Assembly: GCA_963715675.1 (NCBI GenBank)
Contig: OY970265.1
Location: forward strand, 1,922,001-1,986,000
Origin: DASVWZ01 sp963715675
GTDB lineage: Bacteria; Acidobacteriota; Terriglobia; Terriglobales; Acidobacteriaceae
Length of the DNA stretch: 64,000 nucleotides
Direction: 5' to 3'
Below the pieces are notes generated by a model. It saw only the letters and a list, made by a program, of their open reading frames with translations. It had not been told where the DNA came from and did not search any database. Shown in pieces: positions 1-9,520 of the stretch. The first letter of the stretch is position 1. Each line of letters starts with the position of its first letter. The position numbers and the translations under genes are program-made.

Positions 1-585
1 CAGCCAGCCCAGCCCGAGGGCGGACTTCTCTCCTGCCAGCTTGGAAACGGCGTACTGGTTGTAAGGGTTGTTGTGTTCTTCTTGCAGGGGCAGGGGATTC
101 GCTTTCCGCCCGCACTGCGGGCAGTTTACTTCCCAGTCTCCCCAGGTCAGTTGTTGCTGCGATCGTGGCTGCGGCGAAATGAAACCATCTTGTGGACACG
201 CGTACTGCCCTTCCCCGTATACCGACTGCGAGGATGCCACAATTACCTTCTTGACGGGAAGTCGATGTTGCACAACGAGCTCATAAATCAAGGCAGTACT
301 TACCGCATTCACCTGAAGAAACTGCGAAAAGTCCGGCATGTAATCTTGGTAGGCTGCCTGGTGAGAAATCACATCAACACCCTGCAGAGCATTCCTGAGA
401 GTCTCCCGGTCAGTCACGTCGCCGTGTACGAATTCAATCCCACCCGGTAGATACGCGGGCCGTCCATGCGGGTGGACCTTGGAGTGCAAACTGTCCAGCA
501 CGCGGACCTGAAATCCGTCTTGCAGGAAGCGGTCAACGAGGTGAGATCCGATAAAACCTGCTCCGCCAGTTATCAGCACACGCAT
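1..585 (-). CDS. NAD-dependent epimerase/dehydratase (SDR), 3' end beyond window
   Basis: An extended SDR whose first 195 codons are in the window; the reading frame is still open at base 1. The N-terminus has the Rossmann NAD-binding motif GGAGFIGSHLVD, and YNQYAVSKLAGE near residue 180 gives the YxxxK catalytic pair. Between them lies a Cys-containing insertion (YACPQDG near residue 126, then NCPQCG near residue 155) that looks metal-binding. My recollection is that similar insertions occur in dTDP-L-rhamnose 4-epimerase-like SDRs, but the substrate here is an inference. The ATG is preceded by AGGAG on the minus strand. It lies 90 bp downstream of the sugar transferase and belongs to the EPS cluster, presumably making a nucleotide-sugar precursor. 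Confidence 0.85.
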   Translation of the reverse strand, partial: MRVLITGGAGFIGSHLVDRFLQDGFQVRVLDSLHSKVHPHGRPAYLPGGIEFVHGDVTDRETLRNALQGVDVISHQAAYQDYMPDFSQFLQVNAVSTALIYELVVQHRLPVKKVIVASSQSVYGEGQYACPQDGFISPQPRSQQQLTWGDWEVNCPQCGRKANPLPLQEEHNNPYNQYAVSKLAGEKSALGLGWL

Positions 586-675
586 CAGAAAAACTCCTGA
601 AAGAAGCAAGGGAACCGTTTCCGGAACGCGATCCTCGGGACCGGCACTCGGGCGGTAAGTAAGCTCCGAAGACTG

Positions 676-1422
676 TTACCTCCCAGACGCACCAATCACC
701 TCTTTCACCGTTCTTATTAGGATTTTAAAATCCAGATAAAGAGACCAACTACGGATATACTCCAGATCTAACCCAACCCAGTCATCAAAGTTGCTCACCT
801 GATTTCGACCGCCCACTTGCCATAGACAGGTGATACCAGGTTTTACCAAGAGCTTCTGTTTCTGGAATTCGGTAAATTCCGCGTATTCGGTAACCAGCGG
901 CGGCCGAGGCCCCACCAGGCTCATGTCTCCCTTGAGCACACTGTAGAGTTGAGGTAGTTCATCCAGGCTATAGCGCCGCATCCAAGACCCAATCCTGGTC
1001 ACGCGTGGATCGTTGCTCATTTTGAAGACCGGCCCATGCATTTCGTTGAGTGCCGCCAACTGGGGGCGGAGAGACTCGGCATTGGCTACCATGGAGCGGA
1101 ACTTGTAGCCGACAAAGGGCCGGCCAGACTGCCCAACCACTTTCCACCGATAAAAGATCGGACCGGGAGAAGTGGCTTTGACCGCGATTGCCAGAACTAA
1201 GAGAACCGGGGACAGCAGCAACAACAAAAAAGCTGAACCCACGGCATCGACGTAACGTTTGACGGCCAAATGGACTGGGCTACCCCACGCGGGCGACAAA
1301 CGCAATTGCTGAACCGGACTTGGCGGAGCTATCACAGTTAGGTGAAAGACGGACAACTTTACATTCAATTTACACCCACATCGGCATCTCATGTTAGCCG
1401 ATGATGTGTACGCCTGAATCAT
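676..1422 (-). CDS. Initiating sugar-phosphate transferase (WcaJ/RfbP C-terminal type)
   Basis: A bacterial sugar transferase that moves a hexose-1-phosphate onto undecaprenyl phosphate at the inner membrane, the first step in building the repeat unit. One hydrophobic segment lies at about residues 62-85. The catalytic domain follows with KFRSM, LDELPQLYSVLKGDMSLVGP, and PGITCLWQVGGRNQ, all hallmarks of the family. The polytopic N-terminal half found in WcaJ or WbaP is missing, so this is the short form. The first 40 or so residues are unusual (several Cys) and the true start may lie further in. It is near the distal end of the EPS operon. The sugar specificity cannot be read from sequence. 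Confidence 0.9.
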   Translation of the reverse strand: MIQAYTSSANMRCRCGCKLNVKLSVFHLTVIAPPSPVQQLRLSPAWGSPVHLAVKRYVDAVGSAFLLLLLSPVLLVLAIAVKATSPGPIFYRWKVVGQSGRPFVGYKFRSMVANAESLRPQLAALNEMHGPVFKMSNDPRVTRIGSWMRRYSLDELPQLYSVLKGDMSLVGPRPPLVTEYAEFTEFQKQKLLVKPGITCLWQVGGRNQVSNFDDWVGLDLEYIRSWSLYLDFKILIRTVKEVIGASGR

Positions 1423-1475
1423 AGAATCGCAAACCCACGAACCAAGAAACCTAACTCGATAATGGGCGATTCTGA

Positions 1476-2900
1476 CTAGGCTACGGAAACGAGCTTCAAT
1501 AGCTCCTGTTCAAATCTTCGCAACACCACATTCCGCTCCAGATCCGATACTGCGTAGGCACGGGCATTCCGTCCAAGTTTTTCCCGTAGCGAAGGATGGC
1601 TCGCCAGTTGGTCGATGGCCCACGCGAAAGCTGAAGCGTCCCCGGGAGGCACAACCACGCCACAGCCCTCCACAACCTGGGCAAGTTGCGTGCCCTGCGC
1701 TGCGCTGGCGACCACCGGTCTGCCACTAGCGAGCATGCCCGTCAGCTTGGAGGGCATTACCAGGTCCGCAGCATTCGCCCGTTGCGGCAGCAGGTGGATG
1801 TCGGCAAGATTGAGCAAATCGTTCAAACGTTCGAAAGGTTGGAGAGGCAGGAAGTGGACATTCTTCATTTGGGCTACCAAAGCTGTCAGCGCCGGCTTAG
1901 CCGGCCCATCGCCGCAAAGCACGAAGTGCAGTTCATTCCGCGAACCCAACTGGTGAACAGCCTCCGCCAGCACGTCGAGTCCTTGCTTGTGCGCCATCGT
2001 TCCAGAGTATAGGGACACAATCGCCTCATTGGGAATGCATAATTCCCTGCGCAGCGGGCTAGATTCCTGCATTGGGAAAATGGTTCCTGTGTCTACCCAA
2101 TTGGGAAACAGCACATAGCGAGACGACTCGACCCCCTTTTCAGCCAAGCGCAGCCCCATTTTCTGAGAGATCGTTGAGATCCGATCAAAACCCTGCATGC
2201 ATTTTATTTCCATCGCCAGGACGAACCGTCGCAGCTGCGAGGAAGTCAAGAGGCCGAGTTCGAAAGCCGCGTCCGCCTCGAAGTCCTGAATATGAAACCA
2301 GCTCTTCGCTCCCGACAGGCGGGCCGTCAGCCAGGCGTTGGGAGCACACAACAATGTCGGCTCAAGGACCAACACCACTTGGGGACGCCAGGGAACTTGG
2401 CGTAGCATGCTCCAGAAGCTGCTGAGCGCGAAGCTCGCCAAGTGCAACACCCTTTTCCCAGCCGAAGGAGTTCGCGGAACATACAAGGGGCAGCGGAAGA
2501 CAGAGAGCTGGCCAACTTGCGCGGTTTCACTTCGCAAACCCGCTTCCGAGACGAGTATCCCACCCTCTGGAGTAGCCGATGCCGTCCCAGAACTTACCGG
2601 CGATGCATGGGCAGCTCTGAGATAACAGTTGTCGGACTGGATCGAGTTCTGATCCGAAACATCTGCGGTCCGGGCGTAAAGGCGGTCTTCCCGCCGGTAG
2701 AGCCACGTCGAAAACTCTGGAAACACTTTCGCCGCCGGATTAAAGGGTGGCGCCGTGACTACCCGAACGTCATGTCCGTTCTCGGCCAACCATTCCGCCA
2801 TCTCCCCGGTGAATTTGCCCACCCCGACCAGTTCCGGCGCGAAATTGAGGCCGTGGATCAGTATACGCACAGGGTCAATTTTCCTATGTCCCAACTTCAA
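1476..2900 (-). CDS. Glycosyltransferase family 4, WcaI-like
   Basis: A GT-B fold retaining glycosyltransferase acting on the cytoplasmic face in repeat-unit assembly. The N-terminal acceptor domain starts ILIHGLNFAPELVGVGKF and the C-terminal donor domain has LYSGTMAHKQGLD, LCGDGPAKP and a final PSKLTGMLASGRPVVA motif typical of the colanic acid WcaI subgroup. At 474 residues it is longer than usual because of a polar insertion at about residues 95-150. The start overlaps the end of fcl by 17 bp, which indicates translational coupling. Neighbouring gmd and fcl make GDP-fucose, so fucosyl transfer is possible but unproven. Confidence 0.88.
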   Translation of the reverse strand: MKLGHRKIDPVRILIHGLNFAPELVGVGKFTGEMAEWLAENGHDVRVVTAPPFNPAAKVFPEFSTWLYRREDRLYARTADVSDQNSIQSDNCYLRAAHASPVSSGTASATPEGGILVSEAGLRSETAQVGQLSVFRCPLYVPRTPSAGKRVLHLASFALSSFWSMLRQVPWRPQVVLVLEPTLLCAPNAWLTARLSGAKSWFHIQDFEADAAFELGLLTSSQLRRFVLAMEIKCMQGFDRISTISQKMGLRLAEKGVESSRYVLFPNWVDTGTIFPMQESSPLRRELCIPNEAIVSLYSGTMAHKQGLDVLAEAVHQLGSRNELHFVLCGDGPAKPALTALVAQMKNVHFLPLQPFERLNDLLNLADIHLLPQRANAADLVMPSKLTGMLASGRPVVASAAQGTQLAQVVEGCGVVVPPGDASAFAWAIDQLASHPSLREKLGRNARAYAVSDLERNVVLRRFEQELLKLVSVA

Positions 2901-3870
2901 GGGCCGGCCTCGCGGCGAGGTGGGAGCAGAAATCCTTATAGGTTTCCTGCAGGCCTTCGCGCAGGCTGGTTCGTGGCTTCCATCCGAGGGAGGTCAGGCG
3001 GTCGGTGTTCATCAGCTTGCGCGGTGTTCCATCCGGTTTTGTGGGATCAAAAGTGAGGGGCCGGTCTAGGCCGACCACTTTCGCGACGAGTTCCGCAACT
3101 TCTCGGATTGTCATGTCCTGCCCCCAACCGACATTCACCAAAGGCGGGTACTCTACACGGCCTAGCAGGTCGGTAAACCGCTCCTCAGACAAATTGAGGA
3201 GGAAAATGCAGGCATCGGCGGCGTCATCACTGTAGAGAAACTCCCGCCGAGGTGTACCGGTACCCCAGACCACTGCTTGCTCCCCGTTCGCCTTGGCTTC
3301 ATGCATCTTGCGAATCAAGGCCGGAATAAGATGGGAGTTACTGGGATGGTAGTTGTCTCCGGGTCCATAGAGATTCGTAAGCATTCCAGCCAGAAATTGG
3401 GTTTTGTACTGGCGGTTATAGGCCCAGCACATTTCTATGCCGGCGATCTTTGCCACCGCGTAAGGTCGATTTGTAAACTCCAAAGGACCGGTGAGCAGAG
3501 AATCCTCGGACAAGGGCTGGGGAGCGAGTTTCGGGTAGATACAACTGGAACCGGCAAAGAACAGCCGTTCCACCCCATTACGATAAGCTTCGTGAATGAC
3601 GTTGGTCTGGATGCGGAGGTTCTCGAAGATAAAATTCGCCGGGAACGAGCTGTTTGCCAGGATACCCCCGACTTTGGCAGCCGCAAGAAATGCGAATTGC
3701 GGGCGTTCCCGCGCAAAGAACTGTTGCACGGCCACCGAATCGGTGAGATCCAGATCGCGGTGCTTGGGCAGCAGAAGGTTGTTGTACCCCAGGGCCCGCA
3801 GGCGCCGGACTAGCGCCGAACCAAGCAGGCCGGTGTGGCCAGCCACGTAAATGCTGTCAGAGGTGTGCAT
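2884..3870 (-). CDS. fcl: GDP-L-fucose synthase
   Basis: Converts GDP-4-keto-6-deoxy-mannose to GDP-L-fucose (3,5-epimerisation and NADPH reduction) in the cytoplasm. The N-terminal nucleotide-binding motif is YVAGHTGLLGSALVRRL, and the SDR active-site pair appears in RPYAVAKIAGIEMCWAYN. The segment YGPGDNYHPSNSHLIPALI is characteristic of this enzyme, and the length of 328 residues is normal for the family. It starts 3 bp after the gmd stop, giving the standard gmd-fcl pair. Identity is very secure; together they supply the fucose donor for the surrounding EPS cluster. Confidence 0.95.
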   Translation of the reverse strand: MHTSDSIYVAGHTGLLGSALVRRLRALGYNNLLLPKHRDLDLTDSVAVQQFFARERPQFAFLAAAKVGGILANSSFPANFIFENLRIQTNVIHEAYRNGVERLFFAGSSCIYPKLAPQPLSEDSLLTGPLEFTNRPYAVAKIAGIEMCWAYNRQYKTQFLAGMLTNLYGPGDNYHPSNSHLIPALIRKMHEAKANGEQAVVWGTGTPRREFLYSDDAADACIFLLNLSEERFTDLLGRVEYPPLVNVGWGQDMTIREVAELVAKVVGLDRPLTFDPTKPDGTPRKLMNTDRLTSLGWKPRTSLREGLQETYKDFCSHLAARPALEVGT

Positions 3871-3873
3871 GCT

Positions 3874-4956
3874 TCAATCGCGGTACTCGTACACTTTGTA
3901 GCCCGAGGCTTTAACCAGTTGATCGCGCTCGGCGCCTTGGAGATCGGAAGCTACCATTTCCCGCACCAGTTGCTGGAAATTGACCCGGGGCTGCCAGCCG
4001 AGTTTGACTCTGGCCTTGCTGGCATCCCCCACTAAGGAATCGACTTCTGCGGGACGAAAATAGCGAGGGTCGACCTGCACAACGCAGTTTCCCTGGGCGT
4101 CGTAACCCTTCTCGTCAACTCCCGATCCCACCCAGGAGAGCGAAATACCCAATTCCGCGGCCGCGGTATTCACGAACTCGCGCACAGAGTGTTGTTCGCC
4201 GGTGGCAATCACAAAGTCTTCGGGCTCATTCTGTTGCAGCATGAGCCACTGCATCTCGACGTAATCTCTGGCGTGGCCCCAGTCCCTCTTAGCATCGAGG
4301 TTACCAAGGTAGAGGCAATCCTGAAGCCCCACTTTCACGCGGGCCAGATCGCGGGTGATCTTCCGGGTAACAAACGTCTCGCCGCGGATCGGTGACTCGT
4401 GATTGAACAGAATACCGTTGCTGGCATACATGCCGTACGCTTCGCGGTAGTTCACCGTAATCCAAAAAGCGTAGAGCTTGGCCACCGCGTAAGGGGAACG
4501 AGGATGAAACGGTGTGCTTTCGCTCTGTGGACTCTGGCGAATCAGGCCATAGAGTTCGGAACTGGATGCCTGGTAGAAGCGGACCCTGTCCTGCATGCCC
4601 AGAATGCGGATGCCTTCCAAAAGGCGCAGTGTGCCCAGCGCATCGGTGTTAGCAGTGAACTCCGGCTGTTCGAAGGAAACTGCTACGTGGCTTTGCGCAG
4701 CCAGGTTGTAGACCTCATCGGGTTGCACTTTTTGCAGCACGCGGATGAGGCTGTTCGAATCCGTCATATCCCCGTAGTGAAGGAAAAAGCGGCGATCGAG
4801 CACGTGTGGATCCTGATAGAGATGGTCCACGCGTTCGGTATTAAGCAGCGAAGTACGCCGCTTAATGCCGTGCACTTCGTATTCCTTGCCGAGCAGAAAC
4901 TCGGCGAGATACGAACCGTCTTGTCCGGTGATACCGGTAATCAGTGCTTTCTTCAT
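3874..4956 (-). CDS. gmd: GDP-mannose 4,6-dehydratase
   Basis: Catalyses the first committed step from GDP-D-mannose towards GDP-L-fucose or GDP-rhamnose. It has the NADP-binding motif ALITGITGQDGSYLAEFLL, the typical family segment GIKRRTSLLNTERVDHLY, and YAVAKLYAFWITVNYREAYG with the catalytic Tyr and Lys. NHESPIRGETFVTRKITR is also diagnostic. Length 360 is normal. A gap of about 100 bp separates it from the upstream methyltransferase, one of the few real gaps in the cluster, so an internal promoter is possible, though I see none clearly. Confidence 0.96.
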   Translation of the reverse strand: MKKALITGITGQDGSYLAEFLLGKEYEVHGIKRRTSLLNTERVDHLYQDPHVLDRRFFLHYGDMTDSNSLIRVLQKVQPDEVYNLAAQSHVAVSFEQPEFTANTDALGTLRLLEGIRILGMQDRVRFYQASSSELYGLIRQSPQSESTPFHPRSPYAVAKLYAFWITVNYREAYGMYASNGILFNHESPIRGETFVTRKITRDLARVKVGLQDCLYLGNLDAKRDWGHARDYVEMQWLMLQQNEPEDFVIATGEQHSVREFVNTAAAELGISLSWVGSGVDEKGYDAQGNCVVQVDPRYFRPAEVDSLVGDASKARVKLGWQPRVNFQQLVREMVASDLQGAERDQLVKASGYKVYEYRD

Positions 4957-5056
4957 GGGTCAATCAACCGTATATCTGTTAACTCATGCCCTGACCAGCT
5001 TAAAGCAAGAACGGCATCCCGAGAAGCACCCGGAGGTGACAACTCATTCTTCCAAC

Positions 5057-6115
5057 TCACCCTCGGGACATTATGGGAACACTCGCGGTCACCACCAGAC
5101 AATCTCCCCGCCCCATCCGGTTCCCCAGGTAGAGCAGCGGAAACAGTACCGCCCTTGCGAAACAGATGAGCCCCAGGATTAATACAGGATTCCTGAGTTG
5201 CCTGGTTGGTCTGGCGGCACGCGAAAACATGTGCGTGATGGTCGAAGAAGCGACCCACAGGGCTGGAGTAATCTGCAGGATCTTCACCTCCGTGAAGCCA
5301 GTTTCCAGCAGCAGCCTTCGCAGCGTTGACGGCGAAAAATGAACAATATGGAAAGGAACGTGCCAGTTAATCCACGAACGGCCAAACACCCTCCGCAGCC
5401 AACTCTCGCTATTGGGGCAGCTGATCCAAACTTGGCCTCCTGGTTTCAGAATGCGCGTTACATCCCGGAGCATGTGTTCGGGATCAAGAGAGTGCTCCAC
5501 CACGTTGGAAAGCACCACTACATCGTAGGCGTTGTCTGGGTGGAAGTCTTCCAACAATGCTTCGTACACCTTAAATCCCGCGGATCGAGCAAGTTCCGCC
5601 GCCTTCGGATTCAGTTCCAGCCCCTCTGGGGAAAAGCCATTACTCCGATAGATCTTGAGTCCGCGACCTTCGTTACACCCTATGTCCAGCAACCTACCGC
5701 TGCCCTTCCGGGTGTGGAATGAGCCGTCTCCGTCCACCACGAGCCACACGCGATACAGCCACGACGCAAAAAACCACTCCCGCAGGCGGGTGTAGGTAGT
5801 TCCTCGTTCTCCTCCGAAGTTATAGTAGGTTTCATAGAGCTGCTTCAGATCATCCGGCAGCGGACGCGGTAAGGTTTGTTCTAGTCCGCATACTGAGCAT
5901 CGACAAATGACATACTCGCCGGGAACGCCGAAGCGGGTGTCTATGACTTGGGGCAGAATCGCCGTGGTCCCCTCGCCGCAGATGACGCACGCTCGTCCGG
6001 CGACCTGAGCCACCGACATTATTGCAGCCGCGGAGGTTTCTTGACCTTGGTATCGCATATCAGTGCGAATTCGCGCGGGGCAGGCGGTCAAACGAGAGCC
6101 GCCGGACTCGGGCAC
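5057..6115 (-). CDS. Class I SAM-dependent methyltransferase with N-terminal zinc-binding segment
   Basis: The N-terminus has two Cys pairs (CVICGEG near residue 43 and CRCSVCGLEQ near residue 71), the small zinc-binding module common in sugar methyltransferases of polysaccharide clusters. The SAM-binding motif LLDIGCNEGRGLKIYR follows, then a post-motif YDVVVLSNVVEHSLDP. A hydrophobic C-terminal stretch may touch the membrane. The proposed GTG start overlaps the end of the preceding glycosyltransferase by 28 bp; internal ATGs at 6058 and 6019 are alternatives. It probably methylates a sugar or sugar nucleotide; the exact target is unknown. Confidence 0.85.
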   Translation of the reverse strand: MPESGGSRLTACPARIRTDMRYQGQETSAAAIMSVAQVAGRACVICGEGTTAILPQVIDTRFGVPGEYVICRCSVCGLEQTLPRPLPDDLKQLYETYYNFGGERGTTYTRLREWFFASWLYRVWLVVDGDGSFHTRKGSGRLLDIGCNEGRGLKIYRSNGFSPEGLELNPKAAELARSAGFKVYEALLEDFHPDNAYDVVVLSNVVEHSLDPEHMLRDVTRILKPGGQVWISCPNSESWLRRVFGRSWINWHVPFHIVHFSPSTLRRLLLETGFTEVKILQITPALWVASSTITHMFSRAARPTRQLRNPVLILGLICFARAVLFPLLYLGNRMGRGDCLVVTASVPIMSRG

Positions 6116-7344
6116 AATTCATCCAGAAGGGTCTCCAGATCGTGGCTGTAGCTTTCACGCTGCCGGAGGAATTCCTTCGCAGCAGCGTCCGGCATTCCAG
6201 CAAATCCCGCGGGATCATGCCGCCATTTCAGTAGCTGATCCACAGCAACCGCCACAAAATCCTGATCGCGTCGCACAACGAGTCCCGCCGTCGGCGGCAC
6301 CATATCAGACAAACATCCTCTCTCCCAAGCGATTACGGGTATACCGTGCGCCATGGCTTCGTATACCACCAAAGGCGCAGTCTCATTTTTATACGTCGAT
6401 GGAAACAGCAACACATCAATCAGTTCCAGATAGGAATCCTTCTCGGATCCGTACCGTGGGCCCAGGTATTTTATGGTGTGCAGATGTGCCGCCGCTCGCT
6501 GGACAGCGTTTGCAACTGCATCATTTTCGAACGGACCGGCGATGTACACTTCAAACCCGGCACCCTGACCTTCAAGTCGATCCGCAATCGCAAGAACTTC
6601 CATGATGCCTTTTTCGCGCGAGATGTTCCCGAGAAAGCCAATTTTTTCGACGCCGTTTCGCGTCCGAAACCTTGTTCCCACCTCGGGACACATGATCGCA
6701 GCATTCGACACAACTCTTGTCCGAGAAACTGTGGGATAGCATTCTCTAAGTTTCCGGCCCTGCCGCTTACATATCACAATGTGTGTGGCGGATGGACCTG
6801 CCAGCCCCACCAGCAAACGCCCCGGTAGTGTTTTTCGATCCAGGTAGGCGAAACTGTGGTGATGCAGGAAGATTTTGGCGTGTCGCAGGCGCGCCATGGC
6901 CACAAACAGGGCTTCATACATTTGACCCCATCCGCCTGAGAGTCCGACATACAAAGTGGTTCCGCCCCCACTGAGATCACGCAGGTACCGCACGAATGCC
7001 TTTGCCACATTCGGAATGCGGCCTAACCGATTGAACAAGTTCCGTTTTAACGATACAGGAGCCAAGTCCAATCTAAGGGGCGCGACGCCGCGACTGCAGA
7101 GATGCTCATACATCGCGGCATTAACCATTGCCATGCCGTGCACTGGCGGAGGAAACGCGCCGACCATGCATATACCAGACTCGCGCTCTGTCAGCGGCTT
7201 TCGCCACCTGACGTCAGGGTGGCTCTCGGCTGGGCTGCCTGCACATTCTCCCCGTCCGGCAGGAAGACCTCTGCCCCCCTCTTGTTCGCCCCCCGCGCGA
7301 TTGCACGGCGCGTTGGTCGGATTCGGACAGTCAACGTTTCTCAT
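6088..7344 (-). CDS. Glycosyltransferase family 4
   Basis: A GT-B glycosyltransferase, 418 residues. The recognisable fold begins near residue 57 with ICMVGAFPPPVHGMAMVNAA. The C-terminal donor-binding domain contains KIGFLGNISREKGIMEVL, VYIAGPFEN, and LLFPSTYKNETAPLVVYEAM with the conserved Glu. The first 50 residues are low-complexity and Gly/Arg-rich, so translation may start later than the ATG given. It lies between the acyltransferase and a methyltransferase in the EPS operon. Donor and acceptor are not predictable. Confidence 0.87.
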   Translation of the reverse strand: MRNVDCPNPTNAPCNRAGGEQEGGRGLPAGRGECAGSPAESHPDVRWRKPLTERESGICMVGAFPPPVHGMAMVNAAMYEHLCSRGVAPLRLDLAPVSLKRNLFNRLGRIPNVAKAFVRYLRDLSGGGTTLYVGLSGGWGQMYEALFVAMARLRHAKIFLHHHSFAYLDRKTLPGRLLVGLAGPSATHIVICKRQGRKLRECYPTVSRTRVVSNAAIMCPEVGTRFRTRNGVEKIGFLGNISREKGIMEVLAIADRLEGQGAGFEVYIAGPFENDAVANAVQRAAAHLHTIKYLGPRYGSEKDSYLELIDVLLFPSTYKNETAPLVVYEAMAHGIPVIAWERGCLSDMVPPTAGLVVRRDQDFVAVAVDQLLKWRHDPAGFAGMPDAAAKEFLRQRESYSHDLETLLDELCPSPAALV

Positions 7345-7396
7345 CTACGGGTCATGCCTGTGGATCTTGCATCGACGAACATACCGGACCAAGCAG

Positions 7397-8533
7397 TCAC
7401 GAATCCAACTTCGGATGTGGGATTGAGACTCGGCTCGTTGCCAAGGCCAGCAACCGATCCTTGGCCTTCCGAGGCCAGTCTCTGTCCATACAGGGTCGCT
7501 CGATCAGCAGAAAATACATACCGCAAACGGCGAGCACCACCGGCAGAATTACGCATGCTTGCAGGAAAAGGTACGCGCTGAGGCTCTCTCCAAGATGCCA
7601 CGGCTTTGACACCTTTGCCACTGACGAAATGACCAGCAAGTGAAACAGATACAGGCTGTAACACATTCCACCGATGTCGGTAATGATGTGATTGCTGAAC
7701 AGTGCCGAAGAGATGCGTCCCCGAAACGCTGTGATATAAAGCAGCACAATGATGAATGGAAGCAACAAGTGACCCGATGCAGCGCCCAGGTACCATACCA
7801 GTGGCCAACCGCAGAGCGCTACAACATCCCACGCAATCGATTGTTTCCACTCTGCTCGAGTCACGTACAAATCGCTCAAAAGAAGCCCCGCCAGAAAGAA
7901 TGGCAGGTAGAAAGCAATCGAGGCGTGTGTGCGCACTTGAGAAAATCCCAGGCTCAGTGCAGAAGAAGCGAGCATGAGCGCCATGATCGCGCCACGACGG
8001 GTCCACGCATCTCGAATTGCAAACATCAGCGCCAATAAGGGGACAAGAACATAGAACTGAACTTCCACCTCCAACGACCATGTGACGCCATTGATCGTAC
8101 TATCGCTGTTGTAAATGAGGTTGTGAAGATAGACCATGCTTGCCATCAGGTGCGGAATAATCTCGCGCGCGCTGCGATGCAAGAGAACCGCTAAAACCGC
8201 TGCCCACACAAGCAAATTCAGGATATAGGGCGGCTCAAGGCGGGTCAGCCTTCTCATGAAGTATTTCTTCAAGTTGACTTTCGGGGCATTGCAGAGATAG
8301 CTGGACGCAAAAGGCACCCCGAGGATGAATCCGCTAATCGCGAAAAACAGTTCGACGCCGCGCTTGGTTAACACAAGCAACTGCGCGTCGAGCGCCGGAA
8401 CTGCGACCGCCCCGTTGTGAGTCAGAGAACCGTAAAGATGAAACAGAATGACCGATGCGATCGCAACGAAACGGAGCCCATCGATTTGTGGAATGAAGTT
8501 CTTCTGTGTAGTGATGCGCCTAAAACTGAACAT
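7397..8533 (-). CDS. Acyltransferase family 3 (OafA/YrhL-like) membrane protein
   Basis: A polytopic inner-membrane O-acyltransferase, about ten transmembrane segments, 378 residues. The N-terminal IDGLRFVAIASVILFHLYG carries the conserved Arg and His of the family, and RGVELFFAISGFI is the second signature. Such proteins add acetyl or similar groups to surface glycans. Its place among glycosyltransferases and methyltransferases suggests O-acylation of the polymer made here. The reported start is an ATG. A large open frame on the same strand in another phase (7341-8081) is only a shadow. Confidence 0.9.
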   Translation of the reverse strand: MFSFRRITTQKNFIPQIDGLRFVAIASVILFHLYGSLTHNGAVAVPALDAQLLVLTKRGVELFFAISGFILGVPFASSYLCNAPKVNLKKYFMRRLTRLEPPYILNLLVWAAVLAVLLHRSAREIIPHLMASMVYLHNLIYNSDSTINGVTWSLEVEVQFYVLVPLLALMFAIRDAWTRRGAIMALMLASSALSLGFSQVRTHASIAFYLPFFLAGLLLSDLYVTRAEWKQSIAWDVVALCGWPLVWYLGAASGHLLLPFIIVLLYITAFRGRISSALFSNHIITDIGGMCYSLYLFHLLVISSVAKVSKPWHLGESLSAYLFLQACVILPVVLAVCGMYFLLIERPCMDRDWPRKAKDRLLALATSRVSIPHPKLDS

Positions 8534-8617
8534 AGGCCATGTCCTCTAGGCGGAAGGGGGAACGGGGCCATCCCGCCCTGCTTGGCCTGCGCTCGCTTTG
8601 TCGCGAACCCAACTTTG

Positions 8618-9451
8618 TCATTCGGAAGCTCTCGTGCACACCAGCGAAGAATGGTAGGAAAAAAGCGCGCAAGCCAAGGGCTCTGACGCCGCAAGGAGAA
8701 ACTGCTTGATCATGTATTTCGGAATACCTTTGCGGCCATATTGGTATTCGTACATTGCCCGCGAGGGATTGGTGACGACCTGAGACAACACGCGGAACCC
8801 GCAGGTTTGTGCCAAATGCCTGATGGCCTTCCGGGAGTAAAAGTTGATATGCCCCACCGAATCCAGGACAAAGTCCGGTTTCAATCTTATCGTGTCTTCC
8901 AGCGGAACTTCTATGAACACGTAATCGGCCACTCGATCAGATTCGTAGAGCAACTTCCGCGGATACTCCGCATGTTCCAGGACATGACTTAGAATCGCGA
9001 GGTCAAACTTGCGAGACTCATAGGGAAGGTTGTACCCATCGAAGCGCCGGCATTCTTGAGCACGCGCGATATTTCTAGCATTTACCGCTCTCACCCCAGT
9101 TTCGGATATTTCGACAGAATAGAGTTCGTCCCCGAAGTTCAAGTCGGAGAGACGTTTCAGGATGGCGCCTTCCCCGCAGCCAATCTCCAGAATCCTGCGG
9201 TGGGGGAGAGCCTGGCAAAGGGCCATGACATTTTTGGCTTTGCCGACCGCGCCCAACGCCCGCCAAGCAGACTCTCCGTCGTAGTATGAGTCGTAGTTAT
9301 TTTTGAGGCTGTCGCTAAGAGCGATGGCACCCGCAGGTTCTGACGTTAACCTTATTCCTGTGACGGGAGCGTCCTTAATGATCCCTCGGGTCGAACTCGG
9401 GTCAACCTGGTCGTCGTCGAGTCGCATGGCTGTCGTTTTGCTGTTCTCCAC
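8618..9451 (-). CDS. Class I SAM-dependent methyltransferase
   Basis: Contains the SAM motif RILEIGCGEGAILKRLSDL, the acidic motif YSVEISETGVRAVN, and FDLAILSHVLEHAEYPRKLL, so a standard Methyltransf_11/23-type domain covers roughly residues 80-230. The first 60 residues are polar and not conserved in appearance. The start given is a GTG at 9451; an ATG at 9427 is an alternative and neither has a strong ribosome binding site. It is one of five methyltransferase-type genes in the cluster. The target is unknown. Confidence 0.83.
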   Translation of the reverse strand: MENSKTTAMRLDDDQVDPSSTRGIIKDAPVTGIRLTSEPAGAIALSDSLKNNYDSYYDGESAWRALGAVGKAKNVMALCQALPHRRILEIGCGEGAILKRLSDLNFGDELYSVEISETGVRAVNARNIARAQECRRFDGYNLPYESRKFDLAILSHVLEHAEYPRKLLYESDRVADYVFIEVPLEDTIRLKPDFVLDSVGHINFYSRKAIRHLAQTCGFRVLSQVVTNPSRAMYEYQYGRKGIPKYMIKQFLLAASEPLACALFSYHSSLVCTRASE

Positions 9452-9520
9452 GGCGCGTTCTCGCGTACTGCTTCGGGCGTTGCACTTGCACCGCAGATGA
9501 TCATTCGTTGCGAAGTCACT

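Noticed and set aside
7341..8081. 246-codon open frame within the acyltransferase gene
   Set aside because: The acyltransferase frame has the conserved Arg/His motif and ten membrane segments; this frame is Cys- and Arg-rich without a domain.
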